A stretch of DNA of 64,000 nt from NCBI GenBank assembly GCA_963746885.1, contig CAVVDM010000004.1, positions 620,001 to 684,000 of the forward strand. The letters are read 5' to 3'. Origin of the DNA: DATARH01 sp963746885. GTDB lineage: Bacteria > Pseudomonadota > Alphaproteobacteria > ATCC43930 > CGMCC-115725. The translations under genes and the position numbers were made by a program. Shown here piece after piece: positions 46,210 through 55,565 of this stretch. The notes beneath the pieces were generated by a model, which was not told the DNA's origin, searched no databases, and saw nothing but the letters and a program-made list of their open reading frames with translations. How positions within the stretch are numbered: position 1 is the stretch's first letter; every line of letters begins with the position of its first letter.

Positions 46210-47367
46210 TCAAAAATCGGCCGGATCAAGGCCGGCGAGGCGCCGGTAATCCTCTATCTCGTTGTAGATTTGCGCCGAGACGCGGATCCACAGCCCGCCA
46301 TCGAGCAGCATCACGCCAGCCGTGATGCCGTGGCGCTCGCGCAGCGAAAGCGCCACGCGGTGCGCCGCATCGCGGTCTGCGCCGGCCTTGCCCGGCAGCC
46401 TGACCGAGACCATCGCCGCGCAGAACTCCGGCGCCGCGGCCGCCGCACTCCCCCACGCTTCGGCCAGCATCGCCCCGGCTTCGCGCGCCAGCGCTGCGTT
46501 GTATGCCCGCATCGCCCCGGCACCGAGCCCGTCGATGTAGTCGAGCGCCGCCGGCACCGCCAGCCAGGCCGCGTTGTCGCGGGTGCCGGTGTAGTCGAAC
46601 TCGTCGGGAAAACCGGCGCCGAGCGCGTGCGAGATCGCGGTCGGGTGCAGCTCTTGCTGCCGCTCCGGGGCACACCAGATGACGCCGGTGCCTTTCGCGG
46701 CAAACGCCCATTTGTGCAGGTTGCCGACATACCAGTCGACGCCGAGCGCCGGCACGTCGAGGTCGATCTGGCCTGGGGCGTGCGCGCCGTCGATCGCGAC
46801 CGGCACCCCACGCTGGTGGCACAGTGCCGCCAACTCGCGGATCGGCAACACGACCGCGCCCGCCGAGGTGATGTGGTCGAACAGGGCGAGCCGGGTGCGC
46901 GGGCCGAGCGCGGCAGTCAACGCCGCGAGCAGCGGCGCCGGATTGACGAACGGCACGGGCATGTCGAGCGTGACCAGGCGCGCGCCCGCGCGCTCGGCAT
47001 GGTAGCGCAGCGCGTTGCCGATCGCGCCATAGACTTGCGACAGGCAGATCAACTCGTCGCCGGGCGCGAGGGCGAGCGAGGCGATGATCGCGTTGAGCCC
47101 GGCGGTCGCGTTCTCGACAAACGCCCAATCCGCGCCACGCCCGCCGAGAAAGCCGGCGACCCGGCTGGCCGCGAGGCGAATCTGAGGCAGCAGGTCGCGG
47201 CGGAAGAACGTGGTCGGGTCGTCTTCCATGCGCGCCTGCCACGCCCGTGCCGCGTCGAGCACGACGCGCGGCGTCGCGCCGAAGCCGCCGTGGTTCAGGT
47301 GCTCGATCCCGTCCGCGAGCAGAAAATCGGCGCGGCGGGCATGGCCGAACTGCGGGAAGTTGTCCAC
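46210..47367 (-). CDS. Class V aminotransferase-fold PLP enzyme (isopenicillin-N-epimerase-like)
   Basis: A 385-residue PLP-dependent enzyme. LNHGGFGATPRVVLDAAR opens it, FVENATAGLNAIIASL binds the cofactor phosphate, DGAHAPGQIDLDVPALGVD contains the Asp and His pairing with PLP, and the Schiff-base Lys lies in GNLHKWAFAAKGTGVIW. The start is a GTG (47365-47367) with AGGTGGGA upstream. Members include cysteine desulfurase-like and epimerase-like proteins; the exact reaction is unknown. It is convergent with the cluster's last gene and divergent from the RraA-like gene. Confidence 0.9.
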   Translation of the reverse strand: MDNFPQFGHARRADFLLADGIEHLNHGGFGATPRVVLDAARAWQARMEDDPTTFFRRDLLPQIRLAASRVAGFLGGRGADWAFVENATAGLNAIIASLALAPGDELICLSQVYGAIGNALRYHAERAGARLVTLDMPVPFVNPAPLLAALTAALGPRTRLALFDHITSAGAVVLPIRELAALCHQRGVPVAIDGAHAPGQIDLDVPALGVDWYVGNLHKWAFAAKGTGVIWCAPERQQELHPTAISHALGAGFPDEFDYTGTRDNAAWLAVPAALDYIDGLGAGAMRAYNAALAREAGAMLAEAWGSAAAAAPEFCAAMVSVRLPGKAGADRDAAHRVALSLRERHGITAGVMLLDGGLWIRVSAQIYNEIEDYRRLAGLDPADF

Positions 47368-47501
47368 CTGTTCCCACCTGCCTCGCGCGTTGCCGTGCGA
47401 TCATGCGGGAAACCGGCGCGGGCGAAAAGCCCTTGCGGGCGGGCGGCATTGCCCATAAAGCGACGCGCACGAGATCGCACGTCATCACCGGAGACACTAC
47501 G

Positions 47502-48209
47502 ATGCCCGACTTTCCCGATCGCAAGAGCCTGGAGGCGCTGATCGCCTTCGATACGCCGACCATCTGCAACGCGCTCGAGGTCGTCGCGCCGGCGCGCCGT
47601 GCAATCGGCTTCACGCGGCGCCCGTTGGTCGCGCCGTTCCCCGAATTGAAGCCGATCGTCGGCTTCGCCCGCACCGGGCTGATCCGCTCGCGCGAGCCGC
47701 ATCCGCGCGACCGCGAGACGGCCAACAAGATCCGCCTCGGCTATTACGAGCATGTCGCCGCCGCGCCCTTGCCGAGCATCTCGGTGCTGCAGGACATCGA
47801 CGCGCCCGATACCGGGTTCGGCGCGTTCTGGGGCGAGGTGCAGACCCATGTGCATGCCGGGCTCGGCTGCATCGGCGTCATCACCGACGGCTCGGTGCGC
47901 GACCTAGATGCGATGTCGCCCGGGTTTTTCGTGCTCGCCGGCTCGGTCATGCCGAGTCACGCGTATGTCCATCTCGTCGAATTCGGCGGCACGGTCAGCG
48001 TCGGCGGCATGGTGGTGTCGCCCAACGACGTCATTCACGCCGACCGCCACGGCGCGGTGGTAATCCCGCACGACGCCGTCGCCAAGATCCCGGCCGCCGT
48101 CGACCTGCTGAGCCGCCGCGAGCGGGTTATCATCGACGCCTCGAAACAGCCCGGCTTCTCGATCGAGCGCCTGCGCCAAGCCTACAAGGAACAGGACGAC
48201 ATCCACTAG
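47502..48209 (+). CDS. RraA-family protein (HMG/CHA aldolase or dimethylmenaquinone-methyltransferase-like fold)
   Basis: A 235-residue protein. TPTICNALEVV, HAGLGCIGVITDGSVRDLD and VEFGGTVSVGGMVVSPNDVI are family blocks; the Arg-Asp of GSVRDLD binds substrate and metal in the aldolase members. Proteins annotated RraA or MenG in this family are often class II pyruvate aldolases acting on 4-hydroxy-4-methyl-2-oxoglutarate. The ATG at 47502 follows CCGGAGA; a longer upstream frame overlaps the divergent promoter region and is not used. Confidence 0.88.
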   Translation: MPDFPDRKSLEALIAFDTPTICNALEVVAPARRAIGFTRRPLVAPFPELKPIVGFARTGLIRSREPHPRDRETANKIRLGYYEHVAAAPLPSISVLQDIDAPDTGFGAFWGEVQTHVHAGLGCIGVITDGSVRDLDAMSPGFFVLAGSVMPSHAYVHLVEFGGTVSVGGMVVSPNDVIHADRHGAVVIPHDAVAKIPAAVDLLSRRERVIIDASKQPGFSIERLRQAYKEQDDIH

Positions 48210-48224
48210 CGTCAACGTTCCGCT

Positions 48225-48507
48225 GTTCCAGAGCGTGCGGCCGGCCCCCAGGATGGCGATCTTCTCGTTCAGCAGGTCGCGCTCAATCAGTGCGGCCCCA
48301 AGCCGGGTCGTCAGCCGCTCGCTCTCCGGCTCTTCGCCGGTGGCGGCACGGGTCGTCAGGGCCGCTTCGCCGGCGGCCAGAAGACATCGTGCCAGCCGGT
48401 CAGCGTCGCCGCCGTAACGCCGAGCTCCGCGAGACGGTCTCCAGGTCTTCGCCGCGCAGCAGCCGCAGCAGCCGCAGCACCGCCGCAGTCTTGCGCTGTC
48501 GCGACAT
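48225..48507 (-). pseudogene. IS3-like transposase OrfA remnant, frameshifted
   Basis: Three minus-strand frames in series give one transposase-like helix-turn-helix protein: MSRQRKTAAVLRLLR with LRGEDLETVSR, then ELGVTAATLTGWHDVF, then LAAGEAALTTRAATGEEPE with ERDLLNEKIAILGAG. At least two frameshifts separate them. A short tandem expansion (LRLLRLL, from CAGCAGCCG-type repeats) is also present. OrfB is missing. It is a dead insertion. Confidence 0.65.
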
Positions 48508-48645
48508 CCTGCCACCGCGCCCGAGCGCCGCTGCGCCAAACTCTTGCGGTCGCTCCGCAGCGCTCGGCCGCGCTCCAACGTCGTTTGCTTGATCGGCCAT
48601 GACACACCTCTCATGCGGAAATCGTCCGCTTGCGAGGTGTCCCAA

Positions 48646-48880
48646 TCAACCGTGATGCGCGGGACCGGCAAGGCCGTCATAGCTCTTCAGACCGTCGGTG
48701 ATGATGCGCGCGCTGCCGCCGACGAAGCGCCTCTTCTTGATGCCCTCGCCCCCGCCTTCGCTCGGGGCAGGCTTTGGCGCGGCGCGGCCGGGACGGCTAC
48801 GACCGCGATCGCCATCAGGCTCTTGTTCGGGTCGCTGCGGCCGCGGCCCCGGTTCTCGGGCTTGCCGCGGCCACAATAAT
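48646..48880 (-). mobile_element. IS1595/ISXO2-like transposase fragment, frameshifted
   Basis: Minus-strand frames encode KPENRGRGRSDPNKSLMAIAV and, in another frame, GGSARIITDGLKSYDGLAGP. The latter looks like the V-x-TDGxxxYxGL block near the second catalytic Asp of IS1595-family transposases. The rest is absent or scrambled. It lies immediately downstream of ftsY and next to the IS3-like remnant. Confidence 0.45.
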
Positions 48881-49965
48881 TAAAAGTCGACGCCGACCAG
48901 GCTGCGGGCGTAAGCGCGTGCCTCGAACGGCCGCAGATCCTCGGCGCCCTCGCCAATGCCGATGGCGTGGATCGGGATGCCGTATTTCTCGGCCAACGAC
49001 ACCAGCACCCCGCCCTTCGCGGTACCGTCGAGCTTGGTCATCACGATGCCGGTGACCCCGACCATCTCGCGGAAGATCTCGGCCTGGGCATGCGCGTTCT
49101 GCCCGACCGTCGCATCGAGCACGAGCAGCACCGCATGCGGCGCCTGCGGCTCGACCTTCTTCACCACGCGCACGATCTTCTGCAATTCGCCCATCAGGTC
49201 GGCCTTGTTGTGCAGCCGCCCGGCGGTGTCGATCAGCAGCACGTCAGCCCGTTCCTCGCGAGCCTTTGTAAGCGCATCGAAGGCGAGCCCGGCGGCGTCC
49301 GACCCGGTCGGCCGGGTCAATACCGGGCACCCGGCGCGCTCGCCCCAGACCTGCAACTGCTCGACCGCGGCGGCGCGGAACGTGTCGCCGGCGGCCAGCA
49401 TCACGCTCAGGCCGGCATCGCTGTATTGCTTGGCGAGCTTGCCGATCGTCGTCGTCTTGCCGCTGCCGTTGACGCCGACGACGAGGATGACAAACGGCTT
49501 CTTGTCCGGGTCGACGCGCAGCGGTTTCATCACCGGCTCGACCAGGCGGACCACCTCGTCGGCCAGCGCGGCGCGCACCTCCTCGGGCGAGACTTCCTGG
49601 TTGAAGCGGGCCCGGCGCAGCGTCGCGACCACCTCGCCGGCTACGCCGACGCCCATGTCGCTGGCAATCAACAGCTCCTCGAGCTCATTCAGCGCCGCGT
49701 CATCGAGCCGGCGCCGAGCGAAGATCGTGTTGATCCCCTCGGTCAGCCGCGCCGAGCTGCGCGACAGCCCCGCACGCAACCGCCCGAACCAGCCGCGCGA
49801 CACGGCGGTCTCCGGCGGCGGCTCGAGGGCCGGCGCCGCTTGTGCCGCCGCGGGCGGAGCGGGCTCGGCCGCTATCTCCTGCGCCACCACTTCCCGCAAC
49901 TCGGGCGGCGCGATGTCGGTATCCGCGGCATCATCGCGCGGCACGCCGCGTCGCCAGAATCTCAT
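48880..49965 (-). CDS. ftsY: Signal recognition particle receptor FtsY
   Basis: A 361-residue FtsY. An acidic Ala/Pro-rich A-domain (to about residue 60) is followed by the N domain (LRAGLSRSSARLTEGINTIF) and the GTPase G domain: VVGVNGSGKTTTIGKLA (G1), DTFRAAAVEQLQVW, LLIDTAGRLHNKADLM (DTAGR), VMTKLDGTAKGG (TKLD) and IGIGEGAEDLRPFEARAY at the end. It docks ribosome-SRP complexes at the membrane. Its ATG overlaps the mtaB stop by four bases. The order dapF, mtaB, ftsY is common in alphaproteobacteria. Confidence 0.97.
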   Translation of the reverse strand: MRFWRRGVPRDDAADTDIAPPELREVVAQEIAAEPAPPAAAQAAPALEPPPETAVSRGWFGRLRAGLSRSSARLTEGINTIFARRRLDDAALNELEELLIASDMGVGVAGEVVATLRRARFNQEVSPEEVRAALADEVVRLVEPVMKPLRVDPDKKPFVILVVGVNGSGKTTTIGKLAKQYSDAGLSVMLAAGDTFRAAAVEQLQVWGERAGCPVLTRPTGSDAAGLAFDALTKAREERADVLLIDTAGRLHNKADLMGELQKIVRVVKKVEPQAPHAVLLVLDATVGQNAHAQAEIFREMVGVTGIVMTKLDGTAKGGVLVSLAEKYGIPIHAIGIGEGAEDLRPFEARAYARSLVGVDF

Positions 49966-51209
49966 GCCAGCACTCCGATCAGGTTGCCGCCGCGCGCCGC
50001 AATGAGCCGCATCGGCACCACGGAGCCGAGCGGCAACGCGCTGTCGACGCAGACCGTCGCGTAGAACGCGCTGCGCCCCATGCCCGGGCGCTCGATCAGC
50101 ACGGCGCTGTCGCTGCCGATGCGGGCGTTGAGCTCGGCGTCAAGCGACGCGGCGCCGGCGGCGCGCAGCCGGGCGGCACGCTCGCGGACGACGGCCGGAT
50201 CGAGTGCGGGCATCCGTGCCGCCGGCGTGCCCGGCCGGGCGCTGTACGGAAAGACATGCAGAAACGCGATGCCGCACTCCGCGACGAGGTCGAGGCTGCG
50301 CTGAAACATTTCCTCGCTCTCGGTCGGAAAGCCGGCGATCAGGTCGGCGCCGAGCGCGATTTCCGGGCGCAGGGCGCGGGCGCGTGCCGCCGCCGCGATC
50401 GCCTGGGCGCGGCTGTGGCGGCGCTTCATCCGCTTCAGGATCAGATCGTCGCCGGCCTGCAACGACAGGTGCAGATGCGGCATCAAGCGCGGCTCGTCGC
50501 CGAGCAGCGCCCACAGCTCCCTGTCGATCTCGCTCGGATCGAGCGAGGAGAGGCGTAGCCGGGCCAGCTCCGGTACCGCAGCGAGGAGGCGCCGGACCAT
50601 CTGTCCGAGGCTCGGGGACCCCGGCAAATCGGCACCGTAGGCGGTCAGGTCGACGCCAGTCAGCACGATCTCTCGGCACCCGCCCGCGATCAGGCGCTGC
50701 GCCTCGCCGACGATCGCCTCGATCGGCACCGAGCGGCTCGGCCCGCGGGCGTAGGGGATGATGCAAAACGTGCAGCGGTGGTCGCAGCCCTGCTGCACCT
50801 GCAGGTAGCCGCGCATCCTTGTGCCTGCGTCACGAGCCGCGTCGCGCTCGCCTTCCGGCGCCGGGGGCGGCGCGGATCGGGGCAAGCTGAGGGTTGCCGA
50901 CGCGCGCGTGTAGCTTTCGGCGCGCAGCTTCGCCGTGTTGTCGAGCACCAGATCGACGCCATCCAGCGCGGCGTAGCGCTGCGGCGCCAGCGTCGCGGCA
51001 CAGCCGGTGACGATAATCTGTGCCTCGGGATGCTCGCGCCGCGCCCGGCGGATCGCCTGGCGCGCCTGGCGCTCGGCCTCGGCGGTCACGGCGCAGGTGT
51101 TGACGATCACCGCCTCGCCCAGCCCGGCGCTCAAGGCGGCGCGGCGGATCGCCTCGCTCTCGACAGCGTTGAGGCGGCACCCGAAGGTAACGATGTCGAC
51201 CCCCGCCAT
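49962..51209 (-). CDS. mtaB: tRNA (N6-threonylcarbamoyladenosine(37)-C2)-methylthiotransferase MtaB
   Basis: A 415-residue radical-SAM methylthiotransferase. The N-terminal UPF0004 domain starts DIVTFGCRLNAVESEAIR with further Cys in NTCAVTAEAE and TGCAATLAP; the radical SAM cluster is CDHRCTFCIIPYARGPSRS; a TRAM-like end follows. It converts t6A37 to ms2t6A37 in tRNAs reading ANN codons. It sits 4 bp downstream of dapF and overlaps ftsY. Confidence 0.95.
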   Translation of the reverse strand: MAGVDIVTFGCRLNAVESEAIRRAALSAGLGEAVIVNTCAVTAEAERQARQAIRRARREHPEAQIIVTGCAATLAPQRYAALDGVDLVLDNTAKLRAESYTRASATLSLPRSAPPPAPEGERDAARDAGTRMRGYLQVQQGCDHRCTFCIIPYARGPSRSVPIEAIVGEAQRLIAGGCREIVLTGVDLTAYGADLPGSPSLGQMVRRLLAAVPELARLRLSSLDPSEIDRELWALLGDEPRLMPHLHLSLQAGDDLILKRMKRRHSRAQAIAAAARARALRPEIALGADLIAGFPTESEEMFQRSLDLVAECGIAFLHVFPYSARPGTPAARMPALDPAVVRERAARLRAAGAASLDAELNARIGSDSAVLIERPGMGRSAFYATVCVDSALPLGSVVPMRLIAARGGNLIGVLA

Positions 51210-51213
51210 CGCC

Positions 51214-52068
51214 TCAACCCGCCAACAGCGAGGCGGCGAAGGTGCCCTCGAAGGCGCGGGCCGCCGGCCCGGTCATGACCACGTGCCCGTCATCCTGGCG
51301 CCAGTCTATGTCGAGCGCGCCGCCGTCGAGCACTATCGTCGCGCGGCGACCGCAGAGCCGGCGGCGATGCGCGGCGACGAGCGCGGCGCAGGCACCGCTG
51401 CCGCAGGCCCGGGTGAGCCCGGCGCCGCGCTCCCAGACGCGCAGCCGGATCGTCGCGCCATCGTCCTTCACGGTCGCAACGCCGATATTGGCGCGCTCGG
51501 GAAACACGGGATCGTGTTCGAGGACGGGGCCGAGCGCGGCGAGGTCGACGGCTTCGGTATCGGCCACGAAAAAGGTCGCGTGCGGATTGCCCATACTGGT
51601 GCACACCGGCCGCGACAGCGTGCCCGCCGCGATGTCGGCCATCAGCGTGTCCATCGGCCGCGCCAGCGGGATGTCATGCCACGCGGTGCGCGGCGGCCCC
51701 ATATCGACCGCGACCCGGCCATCGACGAGGAGTTCGGCGTCGAGCAGCCCGCTTGCCGTCTCGATCCGCACCTGTCGCGCCCCGGTCTCTGCCGCGATCA
51801 GCCGGGCGACGCAGCGGGTGGCGTTGCCGCACGCCCCGACCTCGCTGCCGTCGGCGTTGACAATGCGCATGAAAACCTGCGCAGCCGCAGCGCGCGGCGG
51901 CTCGACCACGATCAGCTGGTCGCAGCCGATCCCGGTGTGACGGTCGGCAAGCGCCCGCGCCGCCGCCGCGGCGATCCCGCCGGTGGGGATCGCCGCGGCG
52001 CGGCGCGCATCGAGCACGACGAAGTCGTTCCCGAGCCCGTGCATCTTGACGAAGGCGATCCGCTGCAT
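51214..52068 (-). CDS. dapF: Diaminopimelate epimerase DapF
   Basis: A 284-residue enzyme converting LL- to meso-diaminopimelate for lysine and peptidoglycan synthesis. It begins FVKMHGLGNDFVVLDAR; the two catalytic Cys lie in ACGNATRCVARL and RACGSGACAALVAA. Length and spacing are normal. It heads the dapF-mtaB-ftsY operon. Confidence 0.97.
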   Translation of the reverse strand: MQRIAFVKMHGLGNDFVVLDARRAAAIPTGGIAAAAARALADRHTGIGCDQLIVVEPPRAAAAQVFMRIVNADGSEVGACGNATRCVARLIAAETGARQVRIETASGLLDAELLVDGRVAVDMGPPRTAWHDIPLARPMDTLMADIAAGTLSRPVCTSMGNPHATFFVADTEAVDLAALGPVLEHDPVFPERANIGVATVKDDGATIRLRVWERGAGLTRACGSGACAALVAAHRRRLCGRRATIVLDGGALDIDWRQDDGHVVMTGPAARAFEGTFAASLLAG

Positions 52069-52149
52069 GGTCCGCTTATAGGGCGAGCCGAGGGGTGATG
52101 TCCAACGCAGCCCACCCCGCCCGGCCTCGTCACACCCGGCGACCGCCGA

Positions 52150-52716
52150 TCAGCCGCGGGCCCGGGCGAACCGCTTCACTTTGTGCGATGCCGGCCGGTT
52201 GCGGGCAACGGCCTTGCCCCTGGCCGATCGGTGGTGGGCTGATCCATGGCGCGCGGCAACGACACGATGCGGCGCGGTGCGGTGATGCGCGGCCTGATGA
52301 TCTGCCCGGGCCGTCCCGGTCGCGTGCGCCCCGCCGCGGTGCGCCGAGCGGATATGGCTGACATGACGACGTGCAGGCGCCCGGCGCCTGCCTGCAACAT
52401 GATGGCGGCGATGACGTTCCCGCGCCGACGCGACCCGGGTCCGATGGTGGCGCGACGAGGTAGTCTGCTGGCTGCGAGGCACCGGCCCCGCGGCAACCGG
52501 GCGGGCGGGCGATGGCGCGGTCTGCACGCTCGCGCGATCGCGCAGCGGCGCACTCTCGTTGCTGAAGTAGTTCGGCACGTACCCCGGCGGCGTGAAGTTT
52601 TTCGTTCCCGTCTGCGGGGGTTCGGCCGCGTATGCCGGCGCGCCCGCCAGAACGGCGACCAGCATCGCGACCACCAGCCAGCCGCAGACCGCGAGAGCGC
52701 GGCGCCAAGGGATCAT
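52150..52716 (-). CDS. Secreted basic His/Arg/Ala-rich protein
   Basis: About 188 residues from the ATG at 52716. A signal peptide (MIPWRRALAVCGWLVVAMLV with AGAPAYA cleavage) precedes a short GTKNFTPPGYVPNYFSNES segment and then a very basic low-complexity tail rich in His, Arg and Ala (SRHHRTRVASARERHRRHH). The start overlaps the stop of the decayed flavin reductase as ATGA, a remnant of an operon; an ATG at 52734 is an alternative. A cell-wall or polyanion binding protein is possible. Confidence 0.65.
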   Translation of the reverse strand: MIPWRRALAVCGWLVVAMLVAVLAGAPAYAAEPPQTGTKNFTPPGYVPNYFSNESAPLRDRASVQTAPSPARPVAAGPVPRSQQTTSSRHHRTRVASARERHRRHHVAGRRRAPARRHVSHIRSAHRGGAHATGTARADHQAAHHRTAPHRVVAARHGSAHHRSARGKAVARNRPASHKVKRFARARG

Positions 52717-52987
52717 CGCTTGCCGTCTTTCCATTCGGCGAGGCTCATCCGCTCCATCAGGAACAGGTCGCTCGTGCGCGCATACCAGCGCCGGGATCGC
52801 CCGGGCTGATGCCGAGCACGACGACCGGGGGCGCCGAGCTGACCGCGTTGAAGAAGCTGAACGGCGCGGCGTTGACCCGCCCCTCCTTATCGACGGTCGT
52901 CGCCAGCGCGATCGGCCGCGGCAGCACGGTGCTGACGAGCAGCTTGGAGGCGTCGCTGACCGGGATCGCCGACAGATCGAAATGCAT
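52713..52987 (-). pseudogene. Flavin reductase-like gene with internal deletion
   Basis: The N-terminal part reads MHFDLSAIPVSDASKLLVST then RPIALATTVDKEGRVNAAPF and SAPPVVVLGISPG, a standard flavin reductase/DIM6-NTAB FMN-binding start. At about 52795-52800 it jumps, in another frame, to WYARTSDLFLMERMSLAEW, which looks like the end of the same family. About half of the enzyme is missing, so this is a deletion derivative. Confidence 0.75.
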
Positions 52988-53157
52988 GTTCACCGCCCCG
53001 CCGTTTGCTGCGCTCGGCTGCACCGCCGCTGCCTCGCCCGAGCATAGTGCGAAAATCTCGTCTGGCTACCCGCCAAGGCGGCGGCCGATCGCCCTTGCCT
53101 TGCCGCCCCCGGTAGAGTAGTTGTTGCCGCCCTCGCCGCAGCCACCGCGGCGGGCAT

Positions 53158-53235
53158 GCGCCCGTAGCTCAACTGGATAGAGCACCAGACTACGGATCTG
53201 GGGGTTAGGGGTTCGAACTCCTCTCGGGCGCGCCA
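53158..53235 (+). tRNA. tRNA-Arg: tRNA-Arg (ACG), with one extra base in the T arm
   Basis: Acceptor GCGCCCG pairs with CGGGCGC, discriminator G, encoded CCA at 53233-53235. D arm GCTC/GAGC. Anticodon stem CCAGA/TCTGG closes loop CTACGGA, giving anticodon ACG. The T arm reads AGGGG, then an eight-base TTCGAACT, then CCTCT; normal T loops have seven bases. Total length is 78 with CCA instead of 77. Either the tRNA is damaged or the sequence has an inserted base. An integrase remnant lies directly downstream. Confidence 0.85.
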
Positions 53236-53391
53236 ATCTTTTAATGACTTGAAAATCCTCTCAGTCAGCCCCTGAAGCGGCGATCGCGGCGTGCGACCCG
53301 TTGCGGATCCAACAGGTGCCATTTCCGGCCGGCGCGTCGAACGAGAACGCCCGGTGTCGAGAGGCGGTCATTGCGGCCGAGCCCGGTCAAG

Positions 53392-53640
53392 TGCGACCTC
53401 AACCTGTTTATGATCCTGACCGGCATGCGCCGGACGGCGACCATCAAGGCGAGGATCGAGCACTTCGACGAGGAGCGCGGTTGCCTCAGGGCAAGCGCCG
53501 GGCCTTTGACCTCCCGCTCTCGCTGCTGCTGATCAACCTGGTCCGCCGCCGGATCGGGGAGAACACACGCCACGGCATGTCTATGCGACCCGGGCGATCG
53601 AGGCGGGCGTCCCGATCACCCGGCTTACGACGGGTCCTGC
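53392..53640 (+). pseudogene. Tyrosine recombinase (phage integrase) remnant
   Basis: The plus strand encodes LNLFMILTGMRRTATIKAR and IEHFDEERGCLR, then after a shift near 53490 GKRRAFDLPLSLLLINLV with RRRIGENTR, and further on VYATRAIEAGVPITRL. These match the catalytic-domain start of phage integrases (LTGxRRxEAxxLRWxxID...RAFDLPLS). The N-terminal domain and the R-H/W-Y end are gone. Its place 150 bp after a tRNA-Arg 3' end is the classical integration site. Confidence 0.65.
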
Positions 53641-53959
53641 CAAGCTGCCGGTGCGCAGTGATCAGGTGAGCGCGCGCGGATGCCTCGTGAGCTGCCGTTC
53701 ACGGCGCCAGCAGGATCGGCTCGGTTGGGTGGGGTGCCGTCATTCGGGGAAACCCGTTGCCATTCGGACGTGGCACCGCTATCCAGATGATAAGGGACGA
53801 TAGCTTTCGATACTAACAACTGAGGCTCGCCTTTTAATCGAAACATGCCGCATTGCGGTGATGGTTTGATGCGGAGGCAGTTTTGGTTGATATGCATCAA
53901 TGCGACGCAGACAACCAACTGATTGCATTGGATATTGATCCAGCGGAGGAGTTACAGCG

Positions 53960-55547
53960 ATGACATTGCGCTCTGCCATCAGACTGCTTGCCGCGTTACC
54001 GATTTCCCTGACCGTCGGAGCGGCGGCGTTCGCCCAGACGAGCCCGTCGGCACCGGAGATCGTGTCACCCGAGAGCATGGCGGTGTCGTCCGCCCTGCGG
54101 GAACTGCCCGATGCGTCGATGCGCCGGATGCCGCGGGAACTCCGGGTCGCGCCGGCGCCGCTGCCGACGCCGCCGGTCCCGGCCGGCGCCAGCCGGCTGA
54201 GCGGCGAAACGGTGTTGCAGTCGGGCACCGCTACCGGGCCTGCGGTCACAACCGGCGTCAGCTTTGCCGGTATCGGCGCGAACGGCTTTACGCCGGGCGA
54301 CCCGAACATCGCCGTCGGGCCAAGCCAGATCGTTCAGGTCGTCAACAGCGAGGTTGCGGTCTACGACAAGACCGGCAAAATCCTCGCTGGCCCGAAGAGC
54401 CTCGGTTCGATCTGGACCAATCTCGGTGGCAACTGCGCGACAAAGAATGCCGGCGATCCGATCGCCCAGTACGATAAGATTGCCGATCGCTGGCTGATCT
54501 CACAACTCGGCAGCGTGTCGAGCCCCTATTCGGAGTGCATTGCGGTCTCGACCAGCGGCGACGCTACCGGCACCTATAGCCTTTACAGCTACAACTTTAG
54601 GAGGAACCTCAACGATTATCCAAAATTCGGGATCTGGCCAACCGCCAGCAACGCCGCATATCTTGCCAGCTACAACCTGTTCAAGAATGGTCGCGTCTTC
54701 GCTGGCGTCAAACTATGCGCTTACGATCGTACGAAGATGCTCGCCGGAGCGGCGGCGAAAGCGGTTTGCTTCAAGGTCAGCGACGGCACCGGCAGCTACC
54801 TGCCTTCCGATCTGGACGGCACGACCCCACCAAGCGACGGTTCGCCGGGCTATTTTGTCGATTTCAATAGTCTGAGCACCTTGCGGATGTACGCGATGGC
54901 GCCAAACTTCGCGCACCCGTTCTTCGGTTCGACGCTGCAACGGGTCTCCCCGGACATCGCCGTGGCGTCGTTCACCGAGGCATGCGGCGGCGGCACCTGC
55001 ATCCCGCAGCCTTCGACCAGCAACGTGCTCGAACTCGCTCGGCGACCGCCTGATGTATCGCCTTTCCTACCGGAACTTCGGCAGCTTCGAATCGATGGTG
55101 GTCAACCACTCGATTGTCGCGGGATCGGCGGTCGGAGTGCGCTGGTACGAGCTGCGATCGTCAACCCCCGGCGCGTTCAGCCTGTTCCAGCAGGGGACGT
55201 TCGCACCGGATTCTACCTATCGCTGGATGGGCAGCGCCGCGCAGAACGGCGCCGGGCAGATCGCGCTCGGCTACAGCGTGTCGAGCAGCAGCGTGTTCCC
55301 CGGGCTCGCCGCGACGGCGCGGTGTTCGACGACGGCAGCCGGCCAAATGGGACCGGAAGGCATCCTGCAAGCCGGCAACGGCTCAAACACCGGCCCCTAT
55401 ACCCGCTGGGGCGATTATTCGGCAACGCGCGTCGATCCGAGCGACGATGCGACGTTTTGGTACACCAACGAATATTATCCGACGAGCGGAGATTCTTTCT
55501 CCTGGAGCACACGAATCGCCTCGTTTACCGTCGGCACCTGCCCGTAA
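53960..55547 (+). pseudogene. Secreted protein of unknown function, frameshifted
   Basis: A strong GGAGGAG site precedes the ATG. Signal peptide: SAIRLLAALPISLTVGAAAFA. The mature part contains GFTPGDPNIAVGPSQIVQVV and NSEVAVYDKTGKIL, YDKIADRWLISQLGS and DYPKFGIWPTASNAAYL, recalling large secreted bacterial proteins of unknown role with a beta-rich layout. At about 55035 the frame breaks (VLE then LARRPPD); the next frame continues with NSLGDRLMYRLSYRNFGSFE and ends FTVGTCP at 55547. Joined, it would be about 528 residues. It may be a recent pseudogene or a sequencing artefact. It lies in the decayed island between two tRNA-Arg genes. Confidence 0.75.
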
Positions 55548-55565
55548 CCTCGGTCGCGACAAGCT

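Noticed and set aside
46198..47541. 447-codon plus-strand frame opposite the class V aminotransferase
   Set aside because: No motifs; the minus strand has the PLP lysine and cofactor motifs.
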